Origin: Boswellia sacra
Taxonomy: Eukaryota; Streptophyta; Magnoliopsida; Sapindales; Burseraceae
Reading direction: 5' to 3'
Assembly: GCA_013180625.2 (NCBI GenBank)
Contig: SNVD02010473.1
Location: 3,844,001-3,908,000, forward strand
Length of the DNA: 64,000 bases
The first letter of the stretch is position 1. Each line of letters opens with the position of its first letter. Both the position numbers and the translations under genes were made by a program. Shown one piece after another: positions 1 to 11,225 of this stretch. The notes beneath the pieces are model-generated. The model ran no database searches and was not told the DNA's origin. It saw only the letters and a program-made list of their open reading frames with translations.

Positions 1-187
1 ATTCTTGATGGTTGCATGGAGTGATGGACATGGGCGAGTACAATGGCAGCTGCCTTGAGCTGTGTTTCAGGGCTCATCCGTTATCTGGACCGAACCTTGT
101 CAAGTCTCTCATTCATTACAACATATATTTTTTTTTCTTTCATTTTATATGTTATGCGAATGACATTATTAGTAAACAAATAATATC

Positions 188-229
<42 letters not shown>

Positions 230-1531
230 TGTTGTATTTCTGTAAAACTACCGGTGGCAAATTCATCTAGGTTAAATGTTATTTATTGGTAATATTTTTT
301 TTTCCTAATTAATATAAAATCTCTCCAGGTTATATATAGAATGGCCCATAATTAGAGATATTCAATACTTTTTGCTTTGAAAAAAATGTTTTAGACTTTG
401 TCCATCTAACTTTAAAGACTAGGTGTCTTTCAACCTCAGCAAAATCAAAAGATAATGATTACTGATGAATAAATAAATATATATATAATATTATTATGAG
501 TTTTAACCAAATCCTATATGTTGAGCAATCAAATAGAAACAACAAGTCACAATAAGCTTAAGAGTTATTTGATTGTCTAATAATATTTGATAAACTTCAA
601 GTCAGGTCTCAAATTATTGATTAAAGATAAACAACTTTTACTTCACAGCTTGATACCTTATTTAAAAAAAAAAGCAACTTTATTAGTACTTTTTTTTTCT
701 TAGGAAAAAAAATGAGGTTCAACTGGCAAACAGAAAACTTGGGTTTGGCTTAAATTTAAGGTACTCTTAAAATTAATCATATTTTATATTTTCTAATATA
801 AGTTGAAAACAGATTCTCTCTTTTATCTTATCTTTATCATAGTTCCTTTTTTAAGAATATAGTTGACAATAAAAAAAAATGTATTGATGATGAGAGAATG
901 AAAACGAATATTATTTATAAAAAGGAAAATCCAGTCGTTTTATTTGGTTAATCAAGCCAGCAATATGGATTTATAGATTCCCTCTTTTCGGGCCTCCGTC
1001 CCCGCTAAATTGAGAAACCTTGGAACTAAAATTAGGAGCGAGTAGTGTCGGGATTATATTTATCAACTATGTTGTCTGGCTCTGGCACCATGTGATCTGA
1101 ACAGCTGGAATTTGGATCAACTAGTTTGTAAGTCCATTTAATTTAATCTGCTCTTGAATCTCGTGAAATATAATTAGTTATCAAGGGCAATCGGCCCCCA
1201 CAAAGTTCATTAAATTAATTGATCAAGTCAGCAAGTAATAGAAATCTAACTCAAGATCAACGTTCCTTGCCGCCTAAGATGGAGGAAGATATGTATAGTT
1301 GCTAATAGAATAAGATGAAGACTTACATAAAAAATTCCTTATAATCTAATTATGCAGCGCACGTTATGTGCATTAGGCATCCAGGATTCCTCTGATTTCT
1401 TTTACTTTGAAGTCAGATCGGAAAGGCAATACACTTGCTTTAGTTTTCTATATCAACACCAGGAGAAATGCCGCTTGATACTCAAATAAACAATTAATAT
1501 TCTTACCCTCGAGTCTCTATCTTCCTTTCCA
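1..1531. other. Intergenic, upstream of sulfotransferase 1
   Basis: AT-rich non-coding DNA. The first 110 bases are less AT-rich than the rest and could be the edge of a neighbouring gene, but I could not match any reading frame to a family. A CT microsatellite lies inside. The last 100 bases are probably promoter and leader of the sulfotransferase gene. I see no other recognisable element. Confidence 0.6.
191..227. repeat. (TC)n microsatellite
   Basis: An uninterrupted run of about 18 TC dinucleotides. It is a simple sequence repeat in non-coding DNA and likely to vary in length between individuals. Confidence 0.95.
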
Positions 1532-2500
1532 ATGGAGGACTCAAACTTACAGAAATTTAAATTTTCTTCTCCATCTGCCTCATTTGATGAACTTCCAAGA
1601 GAAATATTTTTTGGAATCTTCGAGCACCGCCGGTGGGAAGGGTTCTGGTATTACCCCCCTCACCTTAAAGCTGCCATAGCTGCAAGGTCACACTTTGAAG
1701 CACACGATGATGATATTCTACTTGCTTCCTCTCCCAAGACAGGATGCACTTGGCTCAAGGCTCTTATACCATGTATCATGAATCGCAGTGAAGAAGAAAT
1801 GCAAGAAGATGATGGTAATTGTGACCCATTACTCAAAAACCATCCCAATGCCTTAATGCCATCTTTGGAAATCAAAATTTACAGAGAAAATCCAAATCCT
1901 GATCTTTCAGGTATGGTATCTCCTAGACTATTTCGAACTCACTTACCGTACATAATGCTACCGGAGTCTATCCACAAATCTGATTGCAAGATTGTTTACA
2001 TCGCGCGGGACCCTAAGGACGCATTTGTTTCATTGTGGCACTTCATAAATGCAAATATGCCACCGGAGGTAGGGATCTACCCTATAGCTGACGCCTTCGA
2101 GAGCTTTTGCAAAGGAATCCACACCTTTGGGCCTTTCCATGACCATGTTCTGGAGTACTGGAAGGAGAGTCTTAAACGACCTGAGAAGATACTTTTCCTG
2201 AAATATGAAGAGATGAAGAGAGACACAAGAGGGCAGGTGAAAAAATTGGCATCTTTTCTTGGAAAGCCTTTTGTTAATAAGCAAGAGTTGGATGATGTAA
2301 TAGGGAAGTGCAGCTTGGATAGGCTCAAGAATTTGGGGGTGAACAAAAGTGGGGTCGACCCTTGGGATGGATGCGCTTATAGAACATATTTCAGGCTCGG
2401 CTTGATTGGGGATTGGAAGAATAGCTTATCAGAAGAAATGAAAGACCGACTTGATGAAATCACGCGCAAGAAGCTTGAAGGATCTGGTCTGCATTTGTAA
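1532..2500 (+). CDS. Cytosolic sulfotransferase (plant SOT family), copy 1
   Basis: A 322-aa intronless gene for a soluble sulfotransferase. The family transfers the sulfuryl group of PAPS to hydroxyl groups of small molecules such as flavonoids, hydroxyjasmonate or brassinosteroids; the substrate here cannot be read from the sequence. Seen: the 5'-phosphosulfate loop PKTGCTWLKAL at 68-78; the RTH segment with the presumed catalytic base His137; the 3'-phosphate-binding stretch IVYIARDPKDAFVSLWHF around 154-171, with Arg159 and Ser167; and the C-terminal FRLGLIGDWKN block at 287-297, ending in GSGLHL. Length and single-exon structure are normal for plant SOTs. The usual RKG motif reads RLG here (Leu289), as in both sister copies. 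The start is the first in-frame ATG of an otherwise family-like N-terminus. It converges tail to tail with copy 2. No membrane segment or signal peptide is seen, consistent with a cytosolic enzyme. Confidence 0.93.
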   Translation: MEDSNLQKFKFSSPSASFDELPREIFFGIFEHRRWEGFWYYPPHLKAAIAARSHFEAHDDDILLASSPKTGCTWLKALIPCIMNRSEEEMQEDDGNCDPLLKNHPNALMPSLEIKIYRENPNPDLSGMVSPRLFRTHLPYIMLPESIHKSDCKIVYIARDPKDAFVSLWHFINANMPPEVGIYPIADAFESFCKGIHTFGPFHDHVLEYWKESLKRPEKILFLKYEEMKRDTRGQVKKLASFLGKPFVNKQELDDVIGKCSLDRLKNLGVNKSGVDPWDGCAYRTYFRLGLIGDWKNSLSEEMKDRLDEITRKKLEGSGLHL

Positions 2501-3495
2501 GTTTCGTTTGAGACCTCCAACTCTTCAGCTTGCTGTGGTGAATTTGCAATGCTTAACCTATTGTTTCTTGTTAGCATGGCTTCCCTTTGTTGTTCTCGGT
2601 CCCACTCTTTATGGGTGAAGTTGATCATAATAAGGAAATTTATGTGAATTGGTAATTGAAATTTGCCTCTGTAGTACATGTAAATGAAGGATAAGAATGT
2701 GATGTTCGTCCATTTTATGAATAACACCATCACCGTGTACCAGTTGTGTTCTTTGTTAAGTTCTTATAGCTAATTAATAATAAGCCCTTTGATTTCTAAA
2801 GGTTGCTGCTCTCGAGGCATTTGAGCTAAGCTATCTTCAGCCATATATTGGCATTTTGCATTTTTTCAGGTTTTAGCAAAATAAATTACAGCAATGTGGC
2901 CCAATGATGATGGGCGCTGCAGGTGAATGTGATGCGATAGAAATTACTACTTTTGAGTCCTTGACAAGAAGCTATTCATAAAGCAGGAGGAAACCCGAAA
3001 AAAAAAAAAACAAAAACAAAAACAAAAACAAAAACTAAAAAAAATTCTGAAGGAGCTCTGTCTTCCCTTTAACCATCACAAAGAAGTGAACTGTCATATA
3101 CAAAAGGGCATTGGCAGAGTTGTTGAGTGGCCTCTTGAATGCCGCCTTAATGGATTCTTGAACGAGTAAAATAAGCAGTGAATGGCATGTTATGCCGTCT
3201 GGCACCATGTTATGCCGTCTTAATGTTGAGCTCTGGCACGCACCATTTATTCAGAGGTCTAGCGAGCCCTTCCCTGATTGTGATGGGCGTTATTAGTGAA
3301 TTATACATACATTTTTTTTGGGTATTTTATGTCATCTTAAAAGAATATAGGAAATGAAAATCACAAGAACCAGAAGAAAGGAAACAATTATCAAAGATGT
3401 AATATTTAACCACAAACAAGAAATCAACATAATTCCATTAAAGCTTCTACAGTCTCAAAAGAAAAGGAAATTGACCAGCTTAATTATGATGAAAC
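2501..3495. other. Convergent intergenic region between sulfotransferases 1 and 2
   Basis: Holds the 3' untranslated regions of both sulfotransferases. About 80 bases around 2760-2840 resemble the segment after the truncated third copy (about 12013-12090), so the 3' flank was part of the original duplications. It also holds an A-rich AAAAAC repeat and a short repeated motif (GTTATGCCGTCT) near 3188-3222. No other gene is seen. Confidence 0.7.
2998..3044. repeat. A-rich (AAAAAC)n simple repeat
   Basis: A ten-A tract is followed by four to five CAAAAA units and a further A tract. Simple low-complexity repeat in the 3' flank between the two convergent sulfotransferases. Confidence 0.9.
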
Positions 3496-4482
3496 TTATA
3501 AATCCAGACCAGATCCTTGAAGCTTCTTGCGAGTAATTTCATCAAGTCGTTCTTTCATTTCGGTTGATAAGCTGCCCTTCCAGTCCCCAACCAAGCCGAG
3601 CCTGAAAAACGTTTTATGAGCAAACTTAGACCAAGGATCTATCCCGCTTTTGTTCACCTCCAAATTCTTGAGTCTATCCAAGCTGCACCTCCATATTATC
3701 TTGTCCAACTCTTCTTCCTTTATAAAAGGCCTTCCGAGGAAAGTTGCTAATTTCTTCAACTGCCCTTTTGTGTCTCTCTTCAGCTCTTCATATTTCAAGA
3801 AAAGTATCTTCTCAGGTCTCTTTAGACTCTCCTTCCAATACCCTAGAACATGGTCATGGTAAGGCCCATAGGGGTGAACCCCTCTGCAAAAGCACTCAAA
3901 GGCGTTATTTATAGGGTATACCTCTGGCGGATCCGGAGGTGCATTCGCTTTAACAAAGTGCCATAATGACACGAACGTGTCCTTAGCTTCTCGTGCAATG
4001 TACACGATCTTGCAACCAGAGTTCTGGATAGAATCCGAGAGCATTGTGTACGGTACGTGAGTTCGAAATAGTCTTGGAGAGACCATACTCGAAAGATCAG
4101 GATTCGGGTTTTCGCTGTAAATTCTAATCTCCAAAGATGGCATGAATGCATTTGGATGATTTTCTTCTAACGGATCACGGTCACCAATATAAGCTTCTTC
4201 TTCTTCTCCTCCACCGAAATTCATGATGGATGGTATAAGAGCCTTGAGCCAAGTGCTTCCAGTCTTTGGGCAGGAACAAAGGACCACATCATCATTGCGT
4301 GCCTCGAAGTTTGATCTTGCCGTAATTGCACCTTCAAGATGAGGAAGCAAGTACCAGAAGCCTTCCCACTGGTAGACCTCCTTATTCACCCACCATTTCT
4401 CTCTTGGAAGTTCATCAAATAAGGTAGAAGAAGAGGAAATGTTGGACGAATCAAAGTTTTCCATTAGAAAGCCAGAAGCCAC
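3496..4482 (-). CDS. Cytosolic sulfotransferase (plant SOT family), copy 2
   Basis: A 328-aa intronless sulfotransferase, clearly paralogous to copy 1 through its whole length. Seen: PAPS loop PKTGSTWLKAL at 72-82, presumed catalytic His142 in RTHVPY, the 3'-phosphate-binding stretch IVYIAREAKDTFVSLWHF around 159-176 with Arg164 and Ser172, and FRLGLVGDWKG at 293-303 before the terminal GSGLDL. Compared with copy 1 it has a slightly longer N-terminus, an acidic GGEEEEAYIGD insertion near 91-101, and AREAKD where copy 1 has ARDPKD. The cytosolic PAPS-dependent role is a family inference; the substrate is unknown. The first ATG is used; a second in-frame ATG at residue 7 is an alternative start. 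It lies tail to tail with copy 1, so the pair arose by inverted or rearranged duplication. Confidence 0.93.
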   Translation of the reverse strand: MASGFLMENFDSSNISSSSTLFDELPREKWWVNKEVYQWEGFWYLLPHLEGAITARSNFEARNDDVVLCSCPKTGSTWLKALIPSIMNFGGGEEEEAYIGDRDPLEENHPNAFMPSLEIRIYSENPNPDLSSMVSPRLFRTHVPYTMLSDSIQNSGCKIVYIAREAKDTFVSLWHFVKANAPPDPPEVYPINNAFECFCRGVHPYGPYHDHVLGYWKESLKRPEKILFLKYEELKRDTKGQLKKLATFLGRPFIKEEELDKIIWRCSLDRLKNLEVNKSGIDPWSKFAHKTFFRLGLVGDWKGSLSTEMKERLDEITRKKLQGSGLDL

Positions 4483-5528
4483 ACCCTATGGATAAGGCCT
4501 CTCTCCCTACCCACCTATTTGTAAAGGAAATTAATTCAAAAAGGCTAGATATAAATTATTATGTTATATAAACAAATTCATTAATTTAATATATAGGTCT
4601 AAGTTGGATTGAAATATTTTATTTTTTAATTGAGATTATTAATTTAATAAATATGAATTTATCGATATTTTATTGCAATAATAATTATATTATTAATCAG
4701 TGGACAAAAAACGTGTTGATTAAAACATATGATTCTGGGGTTGTTCTGACTTATATAAGGTGGCAATCTGGGATTTGCTATGGAATTAAATTAATTGAAA
4801 ATAAATTGGTGATGGAATGATTGTACAAGAGGTTGAGTGGTTTCCAGAAGAGTTCGCTTTGTTTTTTATGACACCCCAATTAATGCAACTTTTCATCATT
4901 CGTACAAATATATTTATAATAAAAATGTAAACAAGATAAGTTAAGCTTGAAAAGCCTATAAATCTAACCCGTTGATTGGGCTGATTAACCTGAGATATGC
5001 TCCATTATCGTAAAAGGAATATCTTGCTTTTTGGATAGCGTCCGGATGAGATTTTTGCTTTTCAAGTTGACGTAGTTGGGTCAATGCGTTATGTTTTAAT
5101 TTATTTATTTAAGGTTTTAAGCTCTATTTTATGTTTGTTTTGTTTTATTTTAAGGTCTTTGAACTTTATTATTTTTTTTTTGAATTTGTAAGTATTAGAT
5201 ACTTTTTTTGAGATATATCTTTCGTATTCTGTACTTTTATTTTTCTTTTAACGTAACTAGTAATTTTAAAAAAAAAAAAAGTCTGGATAAGATTTGGAAT
5301 TCCATCGTGGACAAACATTAATCATTTTCATCTTTCTCCTTCTTCTTCACCTGACTCCTCTATAGCTATCTCTAATACAGCCGACCCAACCAATCAGATA
5401 ATTTTATTTAAATCCCAAATCATAATAAGGAATAGTAAACAGTGAAGTATGCATCAAGATACAAAGAGCGTTAAAAAAATCTCTTGGAAAAGCTCTATTT
5501 TTGGGATCTAATAGAAATCTCAAAACTT
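4483..5528. other. Intergenic, upstream of sulfotransferase 2
   Basis: AT-rich DNA that should hold the promoter of the minus-strand sulfotransferase. I see homopolymer tracts (for example a poly-A run near 5268-5280) but no gene and no element with readable ends. Confidence 0.6.
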
Positions 5529-5536
5529 CACTCAAT

Positions 5537-6368
5537 CAGTGCCTGTTTAAGGGATTTTGTGGCCTAAGAAAAAACTTATATAATATGTCTTTTCATATTT
5601 AGTACAAAAAATTAAATAAAAATTACTAATATTTTAATTTTTTTAACAATTTTTTCATTATTTTGTTGGTATATTTATTATATTTTAATTTTATGTTAAT
5701 AAATTTTATTTATCTTTTCACATATTTGTCAAGAGGCTCTGATTTAGGGTTCAAATTATTTTTCAATTATTTTTCTTAATTTTTCATGTGTAGATTTATA
5801 TTTTCTAGTAGACATGCCTAAAATTAAAAATTAAATGAATAAAATAACATTGATAAAAAAATTTTAAAAAGAATAATAAAGGAGATAGTTGTAGAAACTA
5901 AAATAATAGTTTGATAATATACTATCTTTTTTTAGTATTGTTGTGAAAAATGAGAGAATTTAATACAAATATAAAGTTAAAAGATAAGTTTATAACATTA
6001 AAAATATATATAATGTTAGGAGCCTAATTTATATATTAATATTTGATTTGTTTCAATAAATTTTATCTAAATTTAGAAATAAAATACTAATTGTTTAATT
6101 ATTTGATATTTCTAATAGAATTAGTTTTTGGAAAAGAAAGATATTTGTGACGAAAATTTAACTTAGTTAAACTAAATGGAAATGGTATTTTAAAAAAAAT
6201 TGATTATATAGTCATAATTGCTTTTGAGGATCTATAAAATATGGGACCTTTAAGAGTTAAGACAAAATTTTAGCGTCATGTTGAATTTTGGTATGAGGCC
6301 TCGATGAGTTAACAAACTTTTGGAGCCCAAGGCGACTGCCTTAGATGTCTAAAGGTTAGCTGGCAGTG
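5537..6368. mobile_element. Non-autonomous hAT-like element 1
   Basis: An 832-bp AT-rich block that starts CAGTGCC and ends GGCAGTG, giving short imperfect terminal inverted repeats (CAGTGCC against CACTGCC). It is flanked by 8-bp near-identical direct repeats, CACTCAAT at 5529-5536 and CATTCAAT at 6369-6376. An 8-bp target duplication and CAGTG-type ends are hallmarks of the hAT superfamily. No transposase reading frame is seen, so it would depend on an autonomous relative. Confidence 0.6.
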
Positions 6369-6394
6369 CATTCAATGACTGTATCAGTATGTAT

Positions 6395-7597
6395 TAGAGG
6401 TGGACAAAAATATCCGATCCGATTGTACCCGATCGGTTTTACCCGATTCGTTGCGGTTATGATTGGGTAAGGGTTTAAATTCACCCGAGGTTGGTTCTTT
6501 TTTGGCTGACCTGATAATCTCCGATTCAATTTCGGGTAATAAATTTGAAACTCAAATTACACCCGACCCGAAAGTTTAAATTAAAAATATTACACGTGGC
6601 AAATGATAATTGGTTGTATCAATGAATTATAATACACTTGACTTCACCATATTATACGTGGCAAATGATAATTGGTTGTATCAATGATAATCTTTGTGTG
6701 TGTGTACTCTTAAAATCCTCAAATTAACCCTAAACCTAAAGCATTACCTTCAGACGCTACCGTTTCTCTTTTTACCGATACTCATCACCTCAACCTCCTC
6801 TCTCTCTCTCTCTCTAGTCTCACCGTTACAACAAGCGGCTCCTCTCTTTTCCTACACTCGTCAACCATCCGATCATCCCTTTCTCTTTTTCTCTTTTGAC
6901 CCAAGCTCATGGTGACAATCTTATCTCCCTTAGGCTGCACCGTCGCAACAGCTCATCTCCTCTCCTCTCCGATGGCAGCCTCCTCTCCTTTTGGTCCTGC
7001 CGTCATGACGGCTCCACTTTCTCTTGTCAATCATCGATGATATGAAAATTGGTAATGATGTCTAATTTGGTTTTGTACATATGCTTGGACTAAAATATGA
7101 AATTTGAATATGTGTTTTCTGAATTAGACTCTATTTGTTCTGCCGTTCTATTTTGGTGAATCACTGTGTTGATGATTGATATTCACTATGCTTAGTCAGT
7201 AATTAGTGTTGTTCTGTTTAGGCTTTTTTCCATGGGTTGATTCTGCTTGTGAATGAAATTTTGCTTAATTGTCTCTTTGTTTGGTAAAATAATTCTGCAT
7301 TCATCCACATAACCATTTCAATAAGTTTTTTTTTTTTAATTTTTGTTGCAAAACATTGTCGTGGTTGCTGCTTCCTAGACATTTTGAACATCATGTTTTG
7401 AATATATTGAATGTTAACAAGAAAAAAGTCTAAACTCGACTTACCCGATTTACCCGATCCAACCTGAGACTGTCGGACAACTTCGGGTGTTGCTCTAAAA
7501 TTACCCGACCTCGGTTCTAAATTTTAAAACCCGATGTGTAATCGGGTTTGATCGGATTTCTCTAAACCCGACTCGACCCGAAGAGTGCCCATTCCTA
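6395..7597. mobile_element. Non-autonomous hAT-like element 2 (CCCGA-rich subterminal repeats)
   Basis: A 1203-bp block with ends TAGAGGTGGACA and, on the other strand, TAGGAATGGGCA. The flanking 8-bp repeats GTATGTAT (6387-6394) and GTCTTTAT (7598-7605) match at six of eight positions, as expected for an old hAT insertion. Both subterminal regions are packed with ACCCGA/TCGGGT motifs, which in such elements are presumed transposase-binding repeats. The middle carries a 32-bp direct repeat (6594-6625 and 6656-6687). A 73-codon open frame inside (6694-6915) is low-complexity and resembles nothing I know; no transposase is present. Confidence 0.65.
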
Positions 7598-8007
7598 GTC
7601 TTTATATATCTCACATCAATTATAAAAAATAAAAAGAAAAAGAAAAAGAAAACAACAAGAAATGCAGGTAGCAAAATTCAAATAACTTTTCCTCCATGCA
7701 AATAAATCGACAATTAAAATCAAGTATTCAAGTTAATCAAGAGATTTTGCCACGCTAAACACCAAAATCGCCCGTAACACCTAGCCGTATTTCCAATCGC
7801 CATAGATTGTACAAGCCATGCACGTCCAACACCCACGAGATTGGCTGGGTCTCAAACAACTTGTAAAAAAATTGAAACGTGGGATTCAAACCTTTGGGTA
7901 GCAAGAAATTATGATTAGTTTAACTTAAGGATCCTAAAGGTATCTAAAGTTTGGTTGATGACGAAGGGGTGGTGGTGGGTAATGGGTGTTCAAAAAATCA
8001 AATGAAA

Positions 8008-8175
8008 TTGATGTTACAAATTTTTATGTTACATTGACTAAAATTGATATCATAAATTTCTACGTTACATTGAATAAAGTTGATATGGATATCACAAATT
8101 CATATGTTACATTGAATGAAGTTGATATCACAAATTTCTATATAACATTAAATGAAGTTGATGTTTCAAATTCCC
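8008..8175 (+). repeat. Minisatellite of 36-bp units in an open frame
   Basis: Four to five degenerate tandem units of 36 bp, built on GTTGATATCACAAATTTC followed by TATGTTACATTGAATGAA. One unit carries a 6-bp extension. Because 36 is a multiple of three, the array stays open in one frame (within 7986-8231) and would encode a 12-residue repeat like VDITNFYVTLNE. No start context, splice signal or family match supports a real protein. It ends just before a TATATAA box. Confidence 0.7.
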
Positions 8176-8944
8176 ATTCACTAGCCTATATAAGGAGGTC
8201 CTCCCTCATTTTTTTAAGACCAAAAAGTTAGAATTCTCTTTATCTTGTTCTTGCCCTAGCGTTCTTGAGAAGTATTTAGTGTGATAGAGTTTGAAAGATT
8301 TCTCATTCGATAGAACAAAAGCATTGTTCTTCTCTTATTGCTCAACGTCATTGTATCCTGAGAAGCTGATGCAGTTGTGATCCTCAACAACCTAGTGGAA
8401 TGGGCAAATTTGTTTTAAAGACATTATGTGGAACACAGGCCTCAGCGAATAATATTAATTTTGTTTGGTAGGTTTTTTTTTTTTAAATTGTTTTATGGTG
8501 CTATCTCATTTTCTGAGATTTTCCTAATTCTTGTTGATAAACCAAGTGTTCGTTTGGTAATTTTTAATTGAAAGCTAATTTATCTTGTTAATTTTCTTAT
8601 TCCTTGTATAATGCATGTATTTTCTAACAATGCGGTAGGGTGGTTTTTGTTTGTTCAAAATTTCTATTTTGATTTGAAGATAATGAGAGGGAAAGATAAA
8701 TTAGTAGTTGTTAGCTTTGATAGCATCATTTTCTATTAATTCATATTGATGATGCTTACATGCAATCAAAAGTTGTAGACTCAGATAGAGAATGAGAAGA
8801 AGGAGAGAGTTTGTCCTACATCGGGAGTAATACCCCTAGCCAACCACAGAGTGTCACGTAAGCGACACATCAGCTCACATATTGTCCACGTCCATCATGG
8901 TTGATTGGAGGGTATTACCCTGGAGGTAAGACAGGCTCTCTCTC

Positions 8945-8946
8945 GA

Positions 8947-8978
<32 letters not shown>

Positions 8979-8993
8979 AGAGGAAGAAGAAGA
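8945..8993. repeat. (GAA)n/(AAG)n imperfect microsatellite
   Basis: About sixteen trinucleotide units of AGA/AAG type interrupted by AGG. The resulting arginine-rich frame is an artefact of the repeat. Confidence 0.9.
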
Positions 8994-9725
8994 TGGAGTA
9001 TAGTCTATAGCAGAAGACGGAGTTGGTCTGGTGGACCTATTGCCACATTTCACACTATTATGCGGTGCGTATTAACTTCTAACGTAGGATTTTTTATTTT
9101 AATTATTGAGAAGCTAAAATGTCTATGATACCCTTCAAGATGTTGACTTTAACGCGAGGATACAAACGATTAAGGGTTTCCTATGTTTTGAAAAAATCGA
9201 AGGGTCTATTGTGTTTTGACAAATAAAGAAAGTTCTAGTAATATTTCCCTATTTTAAAGTTGTGTTAAATTTTGTTTCACTAAATTTTATAATAAAAAAT
9301 ATAATTTTTTAAATAATTTCATTATTTTTATAATTGATATATATAAGTCCTTAGATCTTAATATTAATTCTTACGATCCATGTTAAGATTATCTGATATA
9401 GTTATAAAATTTGTATTACAAAGTTTATATACAGAATTGATATGACATCAAAAAAATTAATATAATAAATATTTATGAGTGATATAATATTAAATTAGTG
9501 ATATTGAATTAATTTTGTATCCAAACAAAAATTAGGAGGGATTTGAGCCCTGGTTAAAAAAAAAAAAAAAAAGAGGCTTATCCATAGACAAACTTCATGA
9601 AAATAAGGGAAATTCTAAGGACCCCCTAGTGTGCTGAAATGAAATTGTACTTCGATATTTGCATTCAGTAACATTTCGACCCCATTTTCAGACGGTCGTT
9701 ACCTTTAGACAACGGTAACTCCGTA

Positions 9726-10228
9726 TAGGGGTGGGATTCATGTCGTGTCGTGTCGACCCATTTAATTATTCGTGTCAAAACATGAAACCCAAACCCACCC
9801 GATTATTAAACGTGTTACCCACGTGTCGTAATCGTGTCATATTTAATTCGCATAATTTAGTTAATTGTTTAACTTAGTTATACATAATATATTATATTCT
9901 CTATATTTAAATCAATTAAAATTATTTTTAAAATATAAACCATTGTTAGTATAAAATATTATTAAAATCATCATAATTTATTATTTTATGAATTAATTTA
10001 TTTTATAGTATAAAAATTTCAGTTTTATAATATATATATATTGTAAGTAGGTAATAATTTATTTCATTGAATGAATTTACATATTAAGGATATACAAAAT
10101 ATATTTAACTATTCGTGTCATTAAACGGATTGGCGTGTTGAATATCTTCAACACTAACCCGACCCATTTATTAATCGTGTAGCGTGTTCGTGTCGTGTTC
10201 GCGGGTCGTTCAAAAATTCCCACCCCTA
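9726..10228. mobile_element. hAT-type MITE 3 with perfect 8-bp target duplication
   Basis: A 503-bp element with ends TAGGGGTGGGA and TCCCACCCCTA, which are exact inverted repeats of each other. It is flanked by identical 8-bp repeats ACTCCGTA at 9718-9725 and 10229-10236. Its subterminal regions are rich in CGTGTCG/CGGGTC motifs and the core is AT-rich. The structure fits a deletion-derived hAT MITE. No coding capacity is seen. Confidence 0.88.
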
Positions 10229-10413
10229 ACTCCGTAAGAGCATTGTTGATCTTTCATTACTTATATTATAAAATACTAAAATCCGTTTAAGATTTGTTAA
10301 ACATTTTTTCTCTCTCCTCCTTATCTCTTCTAACTCACGTCTCCTCCCTTATCAAATATTAGAGGATTCTAACTCTAATCATACGCGGTATAAGTACGAC
10401 TTTGTATTATAGT

Positions 10414-11225
10414 TAGGGGTGACAATTTTTGACACGACATGCGAACACGACTTGACACAACACGGGTTTAAGCAGGTTTGGGTTTTGGCATATTCGTATT
10501 CGTGTCGAAGATGTCAACCCGTTTAATAATCGTGTCGTGTTTGGGTTGAGAGTCTTCAACATACGAACACGATTATGACACGACACGGTTATGACACGAA
10601 CACGATTATGACATGAGTAACACGAATATATATTACACACGATTGACACGATAACATCATTAACACGAATATTAACACGAACACGATTATGACATGAGTA
10701 ACATGAATAACACGAATACATATTATAGACGATTGACACGATAACACGATTAACACGAATATTGACACGATTACATATTAAATTTAAAAATACTAAACTT
10801 TATAGACATTTTAGTCCATACATGTATCCAAATTTTAAAATAAAAATAGAATTTTAAAAACCTAATAAAATTTAAAACTTAGGATATTTTTGTTATTTAA
10901 TAAAAGTTGGAAACCTAATTCTATAACGTGTCATAAATGTGTTAATGGGTCATAATCGTGTCAATCAGGTCATGTCAATAATGTAAACGTGTCTTAATCG
11001 TGTTAGACGGGTCGTATTCGTGTCTAACACGAATACGACCCGTTTTATTATTCGTGTTAGCGTGTCGTGTCGTGTCGTGTTACTTGTTTAATAATTGTGT
11101 CATGTTCGTATCGTGTTATAGTGACACGAATAATAAACGGGTCGTGTTCGTGTTGGGTCAATCTTTATCGTGTCACAGCTCGACACAACACGAACTCGAC
11201 CCGCGAACACGAATTGCCACCCTTA
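10414..11225. mobile_element. hAT-type MITE 4 with perfect 8-bp target duplication
   Basis: An 812-bp element with ends TAGGGGTGACAATT and, on the other strand, TAAGGGTGGCAATT. It is flanked by identical 8-bp repeats ATTATAGT at 10406-10413 and 11226-11233. It is dense in CACGA/TCGTG motifs (ACACGA, CGTGTC), more so than element 3, with which it shares the TAGGGGTG start. Open frames inside it (for example 10413-10739 on the minus strand) come from the motif repeats and are not genes. Confidence 0.88.

Larger units (their letters stand above)
7606..9717. other. Intergenic, repeat-derived DNA
   Basis: No gene recognised. It holds a 36-bp-unit minisatellite, then a TATATAA box at 8187-8193 followed by a less AT-rich, leader-like stretch to about 8450. 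This arrangement resembles a promoter or an LTR, but I could not find paired ends. A GAA/AAG-rich simple repeat lies near 8945-8993, and a long A tract near 9556-9572. Confidence 0.45.

Noticed and set aside
12..245. 77-codon open frame at the left edge
   Set aside because: No family match, and its second half is poly-T and CT microsatellite; the start is not supported.
8901..9128. Arginine-rich 75-codon frame
   Set aside because: Produced by the GAA/AAG microsatellite.
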